Positions 11,840-22,943 of a stretch of DNA of 64,000 nt are shown one piece after another. The position numbers were made by a program, and so were the translations under genes. The notes beneath the pieces are model-generated. The model had not been told where the DNA came from. It did not search any database and saw nothing but the letters and a program-made list of their open reading frames with translations. The first letter of the stretch is position 1. Every line of letters begins with the position of its first letter. Source of the stretch: Lunularia cruciata (taxonomy: Eukaryota; Streptophyta; Marchantiopsida; Lunulariales; Lunulariaceae); assembly GCA_948567375.1 (NCBI GenBank), contig OX419757.1:48856001-48920000 (forward strand), given 5' to 3'.

Positions 11840-12483
11840 AATCCGCAGCTGCATGAGTTGATGTAAGGAATGCAAGGGATGTTGAACAAGTTTCAGGAGA
11901 TAAAGATGACCATGGAAGAATTACAAAATCAAATATATATTGTCAAGAATGATCAAGTAATGCAAGAAGGGGACTCATCTCAACAACCACCACCAGTGAT
12001 CAAAGTACTTGGAGAATTATGCATGCCAATGATACCAATTCCAATCAATAACCAAGCCACATTGTTACTAAAAATAAAAAGACATGCAACATCAAGCCTT
12101 ACAAGGGACGGCGTTCCATGGGAGTAGTGAAAAATTAGATTTCAAGAATGCATTGATACCTTTGATTGTTCATAATGAGATCATTGATGATTCTGCAAGT
12201 GTGTTTGCGTGTGAGTACTTGATGGATAAAGCCCTCACATGGTATGACGCTTGGGAAGAATCATTACTAGTAGAAGGAAGAGAGGTCACTTGGACAACCA
12301 TGCAAGAAGGGCTACTCAAGAATTTCCAATTTGTGGATTCCATGCAAATAGCCCAAACTAGACTCTTGAGGTTGAAGCAAAAGAACAACATACAAGAGTA
12401 TGTGGAGGCATTTTTGGATCTACAAGTTGCGACAACTGATATGAGTCTAGCCAAAGCTCTTCAAAATTTCAAGAGAGGATTGA
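11840..12483 (+). pseudogene. gag of element C, C-terminally deleted
   Basis: The frame opens near NPQLHELM, stops once, then runs with shifts through the capsid-like segment ASVFACEYLMDKALTWYDAWEE and IQEYVEAFLDLQ (12084-12503). The same wording occurs in B and D. Gag forms the particle in which reverse transcription takes place. The part that should follow, including the CCHC nucleic-acid knuckle, is absent because the sequence jumps at about 12472-12483 into protease sequence. Confidence 0.75.
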
Positions 12484-15407
12484 GTCATTACCTAGAAAGG
12501 TAATACTCTCTGTAGGAGGTTATTAAGAAGCAATCAAGTAGCAAAAGATACAACTAGCTTGTTATGATGCAATCTTAAGTATGCCATGGATGGAGCACTA
12601 CAAACTCACAATGGATTGGAGAAAGAAAGTAGTGAAAACTAGTCAATGGAAGATCTTTGGGGTTAAAGGAAGATCACAAAGGAAAGAGTTGTCTTTGTAT
12701 GTCATAAGGACCACATCTTTTATTAAGACAAATAGATGTTTCATGGGTTTAATAAGAGAAGTCTAGAGTGCACAACACAATGGACAAATTCCTGAGAAAT
12801 TGAAAAATGTGCTCAATGAGTTCCAAGATGTCTTTCTGGGATGAATTACTCATAGGTTTACCACCAAAAAGGAGAGTAGATCACAAAATTGAGATACTTT
12901 TTGGAAAGACAACTCCTTGTAAGGCCCCATATTGACTATCACCTCATGAGTTGGAGGAGTGTAAGGCTCAAATCGTGGATGTTGCATAAGGGGTTTATCC
13001 AACCCAATGTATCACTATATGAGGCTTATGTATTTTTTGTGAAGAAAGACAAAACAATGCATATGTGCATTGACTACCAAGGACTGAATCAACAAACAAT
13101 GAAGAAAAAATATCTATTACCTTGCATGGATGACTTTTTTGTTCAACTCAATGGGGCAATGCACTTCACCAAACTTGATTTGCGGAGTAGTTACAACCAA
13201 ATCAGAATTGCGGAAGAAGATATACACAAAATTGCCTTTCAAACAAGGTATGGTCACTTTGAGCACTTGGTGATGCCATTTGGCCTCACCAACGCTCTTT
13301 CATTTTCATGAGTTTGATGAATGACATACTTCATCCGTACTTGGATAAATCTGTCATCATTTTTCTTGATAACATCTTAGTCTACAATAGGACTGATAGA
13401 GCACAAGCAATATCTACAAGAAGTCCTCCAAATTTTGTGACAAAATCAATTGTGTACCAAAATCTCAAAGTGTGAGTTTGGAAAATCTGAAGTAGACTAT
13501 TTAGGGCATAAAATAAGTGCAAAAGGTATCCAAGTGTTAATAGATAAAATACATGTAATTAAAAAATGGAATGCTCTGGAAGATTAGACTCAACTCAAGA
13601 GTTTCTTGGGATTGACAAGGTTTTATCATCTGTTTGTCAAGGATTTCTCCAAAATTGCACAACCTCTTACATCACTATTGGGCAAGTGGAAGAAGTGGAT
13701 ATTGGGAAAATTACAAGAATTGGCCTTTCAAGGAAAGATACATTACTACATGCACCAATCTTGAAATGGTATGACCCAAAACGTCCAATCAAGATGGCTA
13801 TAGGTACATCATGTGTAGCAATAGGAGCAATCCTACAACAAGAATGGTAGGGTGGATGGCATCCAATTGCATATTTCTCTTGTATGTTGTTACAAATAGA
13901 ATGTAATTGTCAAGCAATGCAAACAATGTGGTGGTGGAAGTCAAGATGAACCCTAAATTTTGGCCCAAGATTCTTGTTGCTACAAAAACTGATCCATAGA
14001 TTGTATGGTGCTCAATCATCCAAAGGCATCACAGCACCCAAGGACTCAACTTTTGGGACAATAGGTTATGGATCATGGAGGACACAATCTAAGAACCACC
14101 ATCCTAGCAGAATGTCATGATTCTGCCATTACATGTCATGTTGGAATGGACAAGACCTTGGATGCGGTCAAACTCCATTACTATTGCCCAATATGAGCAA
14201 CAATGTGATAGAATATGTTTGGAGCTGCCTGCTTTGTCAAAAAAATAAGCCTTCCAATCAAGCTCCCACAGGACTCCTCCAACCTCTCCCCACTCCTACA
14301 AAATGTTGGGAACATGTAAGCATGGATCTGGTTTGTGGATTGCCCAAAGCCACCTCTGGGTTTGACTCTATTGTAGTCTTTGTCAATTGACTCAGAAAAA
14401 TGATTCATGTGAATCCTACCACCAAGGATGGACTGCACCACAACTAGCTCAATTGTACTTAAATGCAGTCTTTTCCCATCATGGCTTGTCTCAAGTGCTC
14501 ATCATGGATAGAGGTACTCAATTCACTAGTTTCTTTTGGAGAACACTCTTTGGGTTCTTCAAAACTAAATTGGCCATATCCATAGCTTACCATCCATAGA
14601 CTAATGGAAAACAGAGAGGGGAAATTTCACTATTAAGGACATGCTTCAGAGCTTTACTTTGGATGAGCAAGAGAGTTAGGACACCTTATTCCCATTGGTG
14701 GAATTTGCTTCCAATAATTTAGTGAATGCCTCCATACAAGTCACATTGTTCTTCCTCATGTATGAAGAACATCCTTTCACACCTTCAAGCTTGATGGAGG
14801 TCCATTTGGCTGCTACCAAGGTTGACGTTGCCAACATTTTTGTTTCTAGAATCCAACAAGGTGTGGAGAATACCAAGCACAGGTTGTAGATCACTCAAAA
14901 TTGGCAAAAGCAATATGCATATGCACATTGCCAACACATGGAGTCCAATGTGGGAGATCAAGTTTGGGTGCCAACCACCAACCTCAAGTTAGTTGATCCT
15001 CACAAGCTCAAACCTCATTTTATTGGACCTTTCTCCATCCTTCGTTGCATTGGCATTATGGCCTATCACCTTGAGCTACCACCACATATGAAGATCCACC
15101 CGGTGTTTCATGTTTCCTTATTATGCCAATATGCTCTCTGGTTGCCCCACTTCTCTTCCATCCAAGAAATTCAACCTTATCCAATACTTGTTGATGAGGT
15201 GAAGGAGTATGAGGTCAAACTCATTCTCCATAAATGCATCAGTAGTACTCGCTATCCACATGGGGAATATCTGGTCCATTGGAAAGGGTACCCACTATAT
15301 GAGGCAACATGGGAGCCAACAACTAACTTGACCCATGCACAAATGTTAGTTCAATCTTTTGAGCAACAACTTTGCAATGAGGATGTTGCATCTTCAAAGG
15401 GGGAAGA
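12484..15407 (+). pseudogene. pol of element C (protease remnant, RT, RNase H, integrase, chromodomain)
   Basis: In order: the protease C-terminal part (MPWMEHYKLTMDWRKKVV, 12581), RT ([10 protein letters not shown], 13070; [17 protein letters not shown], 13170; PFGLTNA, 13277; a degraded FLDD at about 13365), RNase H (about 13740-13900), integrase (HHCC remnant with CLLCQKNKPSNQAP at 14235; first Asp in SMDLVCGLPK at 14320; second Asp in [11 protein letters not shown] at 14510) and a C-terminal chromodomain (EEYEV-like [26 protein letters not shown], 14938-15414). The last 158 codons are open. Stops are scattered upstream, so the polyprotein is broken. The chromodomain is typical of chromoviruses and is thought to guide integration to heterochromatin. 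Confidence 0.8.
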
Positions 15408-15409
15408 TC

Positions 15410-15999
15410 TATAATACAGGTAGCAAGACATATTATTTGGAGGTGAAAATTGGCTTGGTAATATCTAGAAAGATATTGTGTACAATGGGCTAGGAAGACT
15501 AGAGAGAATTTTCACCAAAAGAGTACTTCTACTAATAGGGTAGAAGAAGCCAAAAATAGCTTGAAAACTTTAGAGCCAATTTTGGAGGCATAAATGGATG
15601 AATTAGATCTCAAAATGGAAAAATTCCTCTCCTGAGAAGATAAAGGCTTGCCTTCTCCATCCTATGTATTGTCTCATTGAGATCTTTCCAACAATACCTT
15701 ACCCATGTAATTCTAGGCTCCTTATAGGAAGATTCCCTTCAATCAAACCAGTTTGATCAACAATATAAGACAAGGATTGACATATCACCCATCCAAACAA
15801 CTAATCCAAGGATAGAGCTTGTTTATAGGTCATCAATCCATGTATCTGATCCAAAGGTAGAGCTTTCTTTGAGAGGATACTCTTTGCTATATAATAAAGA
15901 AAAGGTGCTCCTTTGGGGCATCAAAGTATTGAGTTTGAAGCTTGTGTTTTTCTCTCTTGTATATCTCTTAGACAGTTCTCTTGTCCTTGGAATATTACA
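15410..15999 (+). repeat. 3' LTR of element C
   Basis: It begins TATAATAC (from TGTAATAC) and ends GGAATATTACA, 590 bp. The polypurine tract AAAGGGGGAAGATC directly precedes it (15396-15409). Confidence 0.85.
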
Positions 16000-16493
16000 C
16001 CCCATTTAGTTGATTGAACAGGTCATCCATGCCGGGTAAGGGGTATTTATTCTTCACCATTTGTTGATTTAGACCACGATAGTCAATGCACATGCGTATT
16101 GTACCATCCTTTTTCTTCACAAACAAGAATGGAGCTCCATATGGTGATACATTGGGTTGGATAAACCCTTTTTGTAGCATATCCTCAATTTGAGCCTTAC
16201 ACTCCTCCAACTCAAAAGGTGATAGACAATATGGGGCCTTACAAGGAGGTATCTTCCCAAGAATTATCTCAATTTTGTGATCTAATCTCCTTTTTGGTAG
16301 TAATCTTGAGGGTAGGTTGTCTAAGAAGACATCTTGAAACTGATTGACCACATCTTTCAATTTCTTAAGAAATTTTCCATCAAGTTGTGCACTCAGACTA
16401 CTCTTATTATGTCCATGAAACATCTATCTGTCTTACAAATAGTTGTTGTCCCTATGACATAAAGAGGTAATTCTTGCTTGTGTGGTCTCTCAC
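16000..16493 (-). pseudogene. Element D pol: RT N-terminal part
   Basis: One frame of 142 codons (15995-16423) carries [55 protein letters not shown] and [10 protein letters not shown], the fingers of a Ty3/gypsy RT. It breaks at the C insertion (CCCCA, 16000-16004) and resumes beyond it at 10711. At the other end it is broken by the solo LTR at 16494. Confidence 0.8.
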
Positions 16494-16907
16494 TGTAAAA
16501 GACCGAAACCAAGGAGAGAAATAGGAGAATGAAAACTCACATTGGGACACTTGAATGAGGGAAAACTCCAAATGCCTAGCATGAGCTTCGGCCTTGGTAT
16601 TTATAGGTAGCATACAAGACTCTTGAAGCTTCTCAAGAAGCTTCCTTGAGCCGCTTTCTTGGAGTGCAAGCCAAGTTAACTAGGAAGCTTCTCAAGAAGC
16701 TTCCTTCTAGAAGCCGCCTACTTGGCATGCAAGCTAAGCTAGTTAGAAGCTTCTAGAAGCTTCCTTCTAGAAGCTACCTACTTAGGGCGCAAGTTAACTA
16801 GTTTCTAAGAAGCTTCTTAGATGCTTCTAGAATATTCTAGGCTATTTTGTCTTATTCTCTACTTCGTAAGCCCGACTAACTTCGTCTCTAAACTCCATAT
16901 TGTTACA
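16494..16907 (-). repeat. Solo LTR of the A/G/H family inside element D
   Basis: It starts TGTAAAAGACC and ends ATATTGTTACA, 414 bp, with a perfect 5-bp duplication CTCAC at 16489-16493 and 16908-16912. No internal domain is attached, so it is a solo LTR left by LTR-LTR recombination. The minus strand carries a TATAAATA box (16598-16605). Upstream of that box lie many GAAGCTTC palindromes, including an unbroken four-unit heat-shock-element-like array at 16745-16764. Confidence 0.9.
16745..16764 (-). promoter_or_regulatory. Heat-shock-element-like array in the solo LTR
   Basis: AGAAG CTTCT AGAAG CTTCC is four contiguous inverted nGAAn units, the textbook binding pattern of trimeric heat-shock factors. 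It lies about 140 bp upstream of the LTR's TATAAATA box on the minus strand. Heat response is an inference from the motif. Confidence 0.5.
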
Positions 16908-16912
16908 CTCAC

Positions 16913-17270
16913 AATGATATCAACCCCAATGATCTTCCATTAGTGAGTTCTCACTACTTCCTTCCTCTGATCAACCATGGGGTTATAGTGCTCTATCTAT
17001 GGCATACCTAAGATTGTATCATAACAAGCTAACTATATCACTTGCCACTCAATTTCTTCTTGATATCACTTATAGAGAGTGCTACATTTCTAGGTAATGA
17101 TTCAATCCTCTCTATTTGCCCATTAGGTAATTCTACTTCTTCATTCTCATCCTTCTTTAGATCCATCCCGAACCTTATTGCAACAGAGTGAGACAAGAAG
17201 TTCTTTGTTGCTCTAGGGTCTATCAACACTCTCACTTGATTGTCTTCTAGGATTCCATTTACAATAAAGA
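16913..17270 (-). pseudogene. Protease of element D (inactive)
   Basis: The frame at 17038-17235 reads [26 protein letters not shown]. The family's retropepsin motif in element B is IDPGAT; here Gly has become Arg, which would spoil the active-site loop. Homology to B continues towards 16913, where the solo LTR interrupts it. Confidence 0.65.
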
Positions 17271-17910
17271 AATTTTATCTCACTTATCTAAGTGGTTCTT
17301 CACCATTTTCTAGTTCATTCAAGAAAGACTTAAGCTTCTTGCTCTTGTGACTAATTCATTTAGTGATCTCTTTTCTATTGTATATCTTGCTCTAGGTAGT
17401 ACCAATTTTCTAACTTGATCTATTATGCATGTATTCATGCTAGAGCTCATTACTCACAAATCCAGTTTCATATTGTTTGGAAACAAGATCAAAGCTAGAA
17501 TATCTTCATAGCCATTGATTCTTTGATGCAAATTTGAAAATTTTGGATTATGATTCTACACCCATATATGCACATCATTTTATCATGGTGATTTTAGCAT
17601 CTTAGATGAAGCATGTTCATAGGTGGGTTTTCCATGCTACTTGCATGCTACTTCTTTCCAACTAGGAGTTTCAAGTGAGCTTGAATTTGGCAATTAGGGG
17701 TCAAAGTGATGTGTTTTGCAATTCAATTCTTGGTGAGAATCCATGTATATATACACAAATTGAATGTAGGGTGTGGAAACCAAAAAGTCTCCTTGTGTGG
17801 AATTGAAACCATAGAACTAAAAACAAAAAAACCACCAAAGCCCAACATAACTCCCACCTAGTGCTCTTAGTTTGTCTTCCTCACTCTCTCCGCACTTGCC
17901 CTCTTCCTTT
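17270..17910. other. Unexplained segment inside element D
   Basis: In element B the protease and gag regions are about 95 bp apart. In D the same junction holds about 640 bp extra that match nothing else I can recognise here. No LTR-like TG...CA ends or coding motif stand out. It could be a small non-autonomous insertion. Confidence 0.4.
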
Positions 17911-18867
17911 CCCTTATTTTTTACTTCTCTATTGAGCCAGTAAGGCCTCAAGGTACATTTACTGGCAATCTTCATTTCCCAATGTGATTGCCACCTCTTC
18001 CTCTTCAATTCATCTCTCCATGTTGTTCAAAGATTGCTTCTATGGAGGCCAAGGGCCTTTAGGAAGTCTAGTACGGCAATTGATGGCTAGGTGCCCAACT
18101 TGGCCACAATTGTAACAACAATGTTGTTCTACTCAAGTCTCTTCTCCCCATGGGACCCCATCTCTTCTTCCTTTAAGCCGTTCTTATTCTCCTTGGAGCA
18201 GTTGTGCTCCTCATTCTCAAAATCAAATGTTGCCTAATTTCATAAGGATTGGTCCACCAAAGTATTGTGTTTTGGCCTGACAATATTGAGCCAAGACTAC
18301 CCCTTCACCTCCTCCAAACACCCTTGCTATTCTCTGAGCACAAGCAATGGCTTCAAAAACCATAGGAGGGTTTTGTATCATTACTTCTTGGCAAATTTAC
18401 TCCTTTAACCTTCATTTGAAATTATCTAGAGCTTCTATTGGACTCATGTTGGTTATTGCAACCTGTAGATTAAGGAATGCCTCCACATACTCTTGTACAC
18501 TATTATTTTGCTTCAACTCCCATAGTTGGGTGTAGGTCATCTACACAAAATCCACAGATTGGAATTTCTTCAATAGGCCTTCTTGCATGGCGTCCAAGTG
18601 ACCTCTCTTCCTTCTATCAACATTGATCATTCTCAAGCATTGTACCATGTGAGGGCTTTATCAGTCAAGTACCCACATGCAAACATGCCTATGGAATGAT
18701 CAATGATTTCAATGGTGAACAATCAAAAGTATTGATTCATTCTTGAAATCCAATTCTCCACTACTCCCATGGATCATTGTCCCTTGTAAGACTCTATATT
18801 GCATGTCCTCTTCATCCATAGTAACAATGTGACCTCACTATAGACCGGGGTCAATGTCATTGGCATG
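17911..18867 (-). pseudogene. gag of element D, C-terminal part with CCHC knuckle
   Basis: Reading the minus strand with shifts: the nucleocapsid CYNCGQVGHLA (about 18090-18125, CX2CX4H spacing kept), a basic linker, and the capsid segment with YMQ/YVEAFL-like wording (about 18420-18560). A TGA at 18627-18629 lies at exactly the same codon as the TGA in element B's gag. It is interrupted at 18867 by a B-type solo LTR and continues at 19606. Confidence 0.7.
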
Positions 18868-19605
18868 TGTAATACTCCAAAGACAAGAGAAGAGAGAAAA
18901 CACCGATTGCACACTCAAACATTCGATGCCCCAAAGGAGCACCTTCTCTTTATTATATAAACAAAGAGGATCTCCTCCAAGGAAGCTCCGCCATAGGATT
19001 AGGGACACAGATAGGTGACATGTCAACAAGCTCCACCCTTGGATTACTTACACAGATAGGTGGACATGTATGGTCTAGGTCCTATCTGGTTGGTCAAACA
19101 AGCTTTGACCGGAGGGAATCTTTTAGGGAATCTTCTTGTAGGAATCTCAGAATCACGTGAGTAAGGTACCGTTGGAAAGCTCTTGACGAGACAAAGCAAG
19201 GGGAAGGAAGGCCAACCTTTCCTCTTTTGTGGGGGAATCTGCACATTTTTTAGGCCTAATTAATCTGTTTAGGCCTTTGAAATTGCCTTCAAAAATTTCA
19301 AGCATATTTCGGTTCCTACTCTATTAGTAGAAGTCCCCTTTTGGTGATACCTCTTTCTGATCTGTTTAGTCCATCATGTGTAACATCCTACTAGATGTTA
19401 CCAAACCAATTCTCACCTTTAAATCATATGTCTAGCTATTGGTTCTAAGGTTCTCAAGTCTATTTCAATTTTTTCCCTATTAGTAGAAGTACTCTTTTGG
19501 TGATACTTCTATCTTATCTATTTTGACCATCATGTATAACATCATTCTAGATGTTACCAAACTGAATTTCACATCTAGATCATATTGCTAGCTCTTGGTA
19601 TTACA
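18868..19605 (-). repeat. B-type solo LTR inside gag of element D
   Basis: It starts TGTAATACTCC and ends GGTATTACA, 738 bp, flanked by GCATG (18863-18867) and ACATG (19606-19610), a 5-bp duplication with one change. Joining the flanks restores gag sequence equivalent to B's GGCACGGGTGCCTCTCC. It lacks the 48-bp terminal duplication present in both LTRs of element B. Confidence 0.88.
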
Positions 19606-20407
19606 ACATGAGTGACTCTCCATGTACTTCAATTGCAGGTTTTGGGTTTTGGGACGACTTCCTTTCATGTATTACTTGATTATTCTTGAAAGTATGTACT
19701 TAAATCTGCAACACTTCCATGGTCATCTTGATCTCTCAAAACTCATTCAACATCCCTTGCATTCCTTGCATCAACTCTTGCAATTATAGATCCATGATTC
19801 CTACACAACAATTGCTCAGTTGCTCCTTCCTACTTCAATAGAGGGCTAATATGATCACTCAAGAAGAGGTATAGACTATTGAGACCACCATTGGAACTTC
19901 TCCAATGGTGGTCCCAACTTTAGATGCTATCACTTGTTGATAATATTCCTCACCAAAATTGTGAACTACAAAATCCCTAAATATTCCTTTTGGTCTAACC
20001 ACATAACAGATTTCTACTTGAGTTTTATAAGGAAGAGGATTTGGTATATTCAAATACATCACAAAATAATGTAGATTTTCAAGCCTCACTCCCTATTTAA
20101 ACCACCACAAGCAAAATCACCATGTTTGGTGAATTCATCACTATATCCATGAACTCTGCTTTGAAATGGAAAACAATATATACTCTCACTTGCTCATACT
20201 AGATGTACATAATCTTGATATGGAATGGATTCAAGAATGGAAAGCAAGCTGCTGGATATTGTTCTCCCGGAGCCTCCATCCCATCATCTCTCTAACATTC
20301 TCCTAATCTATCAATTGCACTATAATCTCTCTCCTCAAAAATTATTCAGTCTCAATAGCCCATGTTCTTCCAAGAGGAGTGATCCACTCTCTTGGATTGA
20401 AACATCT
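19606..20407 (-). pseudogene. gag N-terminal part and leader of element D
   Basis: The likely gag start is at about 19795, opposite the GGATCCATG-like start region of element B. The following leader (about 19800-20407) includes a stretch at 19859-20089 similar to the leader of B and C (NIPNPLPYKTQVEICYVVRPK and FRDFVVHNFGEEYYQQVIASK). That segment also occurs in C (11592-11795) and B (about 30750-30900), so it is a conserved leader frame of this family. Confidence 0.6.
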
Positions 20408-20419
20408 GCTCTGATACCA
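20408..20419 (-). other. Primer-binding site of element D
   Basis: The plus strand reads GCTCTGATACCA; its complement TGGTATCAGAGC matches the initiator tRNA-Met 3' end. It lies one base from the 5' LTR. Confidence 0.85.
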
Positions 20420-20420
20420 T

Positions 20421-21011
20421 TGTAATTTTCCAAGGATAAGAGACCTTAAGAGAAACACAAGAAAAGAAACAAAAGCTTCACAATCAATCCTCCAATGCCC
20501 CAAAGGAGCACCTTGATTGTATTATATAGAAAAGAGGACTCCCCTAAAGGAAGGCTCCATCATTGGATCAGATACATGGATTGGTGACATGTTAGCAAGC
20601 TCTACCCTTAGATTAGTTGCATGCATGGGTGACATGTTGGTTTTTATCCTATCTGGTTGATCAAACCATCTTTGACTAGAGGGAATCTTCCTATAGGAAT
20701 CTCCAAATTACATGGGTGAGGTACCATTGGAAAGCTCTCGATGAGACAAACCAAGGGGAAGGGAAGGCCAAAATTTCCCCTGATTGGGAGTGGGGGGAAG
20801 TATGATATTTTCAAGGCCTAATTCATCTATTTAGACCTCCAAAATTGACTCGGAAATTTTCATGCTATTCTCGACTCATGCCCTATTAGTAGAAGTACTC
20901 TCTTGGTGATACCTCTATCTGATCTACTTAGTCCATTATCTAAAACATCCTCCTAGATGTTCCCAAGTCAATTTTTGCCTTTAGATAATATATCTAGCTA
21001 TTAATATTGCA
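20421..21011 (-). repeat. 5' LTR of element D
   Basis: It starts TGTAATTTTCC and ends AATATTGCA, 591 bp, and matches 7436-8192. Beyond it the split non-LTR element resumes. Confidence 0.82.
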
Positions 21012-22195
21012 TACATACTCCCACGACTTGATCGGTATCCTTGGAATTGTTCAACGAAGGGATAGAGGAAGCATGAAAAATCCAGAGTATCAATGCTGTT
21101 GATGTGGTTGCTTGCCTCACATAAGCATCCCAAGTGGTCCAATTATAGTCCTTGTGCATCCTTCTTAAATGGATCTTTACTCCTTGCAAGGTAAATCTTT
21201 GATGACACACCAGACATGGTGTATCTCTAGGCAGCCTCACATGGGGAGTGTAGCCATGGCTAGCGCAAGAATAACAAGCGTAACACACGATCCTCCTCTC
21301 CATATCTCTCCAACCACAACCTCTCACATCACAACTCACATGAGTAAATACAATCTCTCCGAACCCTGAAAACTATAAACTTTCATAACTTTCAATTTTC
21401 ATCTCAAAAAATTTCAAACTAAATCCCCATGGAACTCAAGTATGAATTAAAAAAGATTAGAAATGAAGATTCCTAACCCATTATTCGCAATGCAAAGTAG
21501 TCACTCTAAACCCTAAGAAGCCTAAAAGTAATTATAACTTTCTACTCAATTCTCCATGGCCTTCAATCTAGATACCAATGGATCCAAAAGTTATAAATTC
21601 TATATACAAACATAGTTTTAGAAAGTTGATTATTTATTTTCTAATATAGTTTGCGAGTGGATCATCATAGGTGGGTAGCGAGTGGAGTAGTAACAAGAAA
21701 GTTTTCCCAATATACAGATATACAAGAAGTCATTTGTTATTCATGTAACGTGTTATATGGGAATATAGACTTGGCGCTCGCACATGTATGTAGGAGATTG
21801 TAAGAAATTTTTCCATATTTTAATAATATAAACAACATCATATATCTTTTTTACTTTCTTATGTTATAGTTTATTTTAGAAAAAAAAGATATTATTGCAC
21901 TATATAATAAAACGTTGATTAGTGTAATTTATATGAGAACAATCACAAAAGGTGACTTTCTTCTTATGTTTCACTGCACTATGTATCTATATATAGATCA
22001 TTTGATAAAATAGAAACTCTAGACACAATAAAAGAAATTTGAGAATAATTAAAAAAGGTGATATTTCTTCGTATGAAATGCTAAATAAAAAATAAAAAAT
22101 TTATTGTTTTGACATGATCGAAACTTAATAACGGAATAGAATCTACTATTCACTCATGTGAGGTATCCAGATGAGCTCTCTAAAACTCTAATATA
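21012..22195 (-). mobile_element. Non-LTR retrotransposon copy 2, 5' part with zinc finger
   Basis: It pairs with copy 1 (2525-3185) in opposite orientation. The minus-strand frame at 21001-21339 (112 codons) carries VCYACYSCASHGYTPH, then PCLVCHQRFTLQGVKIHLRRMH, a C-x2-C-x12-H-x4-H zinc finger followed by WTTWDAYVRQAT. Such N-terminal CCHH fingers bind target DNA in R2/NeSL-like elements. About 480 bp at 21660-22140 have no partner in copy 1 and may be an insertion. The frame is cut by element D at 21011. Confidence 0.65.
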
Positions 22196-22943
22196 TCTTT
22201 GCATCCTTTCTCTCTCTTCTCCTTTCCTTAAGTCACTTACTTCAGTGTAATATTTATCAAAATATTTATTTATAGTAATATTTATGAGCAAATGAAAAAG
22301 TATAAAATAGAAAAGCCACTTGCACATGAAAGGCGCTCCCTGCAGCTTGTCGAGTCGTGAATTTTGCCCGAAGGGAGTTCGTTGGATGCTCACCATCTTT
22401 GGGCAAATGGAGTCATTTCTGGAAAGGCAAACCCACGAGGAATGGACAGGGGAGGGCCTTCTCTTCCTTTCCCCTGTACGACCAAAATATTTAGAGAGGA
22501 TCTCACTCATATATAAATACTGTAGTTCTCTCGACGTAATACGGATACCACGCATCTAGATGGAAATGGAGTCACAGGCCAGATCACACATGGGAATTAG
22601 GTTAAACTCATCGCAATTAGTCACTACTCTAAATTGAGATGAATACAAACCTGTCCGCATTGTTGTTTAGATTCTTACCAATCTGTCGGCATTGTTGGCC
22701 GACAAAGCGTCGGCCAACCTGCGCACACAATTGCGCAAGAGAAAATATAGCGTAACCCACGTAGATGACTAAGTAACCGGAAACGTAAAGCGGAACAAGT
22801 AAACGCAAATGGAAAATGTAAAGTAAACCCGATAACCAGTCAGAGTCATGCGACGTGGAGAGAGTGTCACCTTAGCAAAACAGGTGTCAACCTAGACCGG
22901 CCCTACTTTTATAGCTGCAAAGCAACAAAAATCGAGTCACGGG
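22196..22943. other. Unassigned stretch before the assembly gap
   Basis: GC is higher than to the left. Open frames at 22154-22555 (-) and 22320-22559 (+) overlap and show no motif, so I do not call either. A perfect 9-bp hairpin lies at 22695-22717. Confidence 0.4.
22695..22717. repeat. Perfect hairpin
   Basis: TTGGCCGAC, loop AAAGC, GTCGGCCAA. Part of the arm (GTCGGCATTGTTGGCCGAC, from 22685) is also repeated locally. It could be the end of a DNA transposon or a chance palindrome. Confidence 0.45.

Larger units (their letters stand above)
10712..15999 (+). mobile_element. Ty3/gypsy chromovirus C, nested in D
   Basis: The LTRs at 10712-11225 and 15410-15999 enclose a primer-binding site, gag, and pol with RT, RNase H, integrase and chromodomain. 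The target duplication is perfect: CCCCA at 10707-10711 and at 16000-16004. Joining the flanks restores the D reverse transcriptase at the place where element B reads GCTCCATGGAG. One deletion (see 12472) removed the gag end and the protease active site, so C could move only with help from other copies. Internal stops are moderate in number, so C is younger than D and older than B. Confidence 0.9.
7436..21011 (-). mobile_element. Ty3/gypsy chromovirus D, old and nested
   Basis: Both LTRs (7436-8192 and 20421-21011), a primer-binding site, gag, protease, RT, RNase H, integrase and chromodomain remnants lie on the minus strand. The element is interrupted by C (10712-15999), a solo LTR (16494-16907), a B-type solo LTR (18868-19605) and an unexplained segment (about 17270-17910). 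Without these it would be about 6.5 kb. It splits a non-LTR retrotransposon at 7435/21012. A clean target duplication is not visible (TAACA against TACAT). Many stops and frameshifts make it the oldest LTR element here. Confidence 0.85.

Noticed and set aside
7431-21016. Target duplication TAACA/TACAT for element D
   Set aside because: Only three of five positions match, so I rely on the matching flanks of the non-LTR copy instead.
22154-22559. Overlapping open frames of 133 and 79 codons on opposite strands
   Set aside because: No motif, and both strands are open over the same stretch, which suggests chance.
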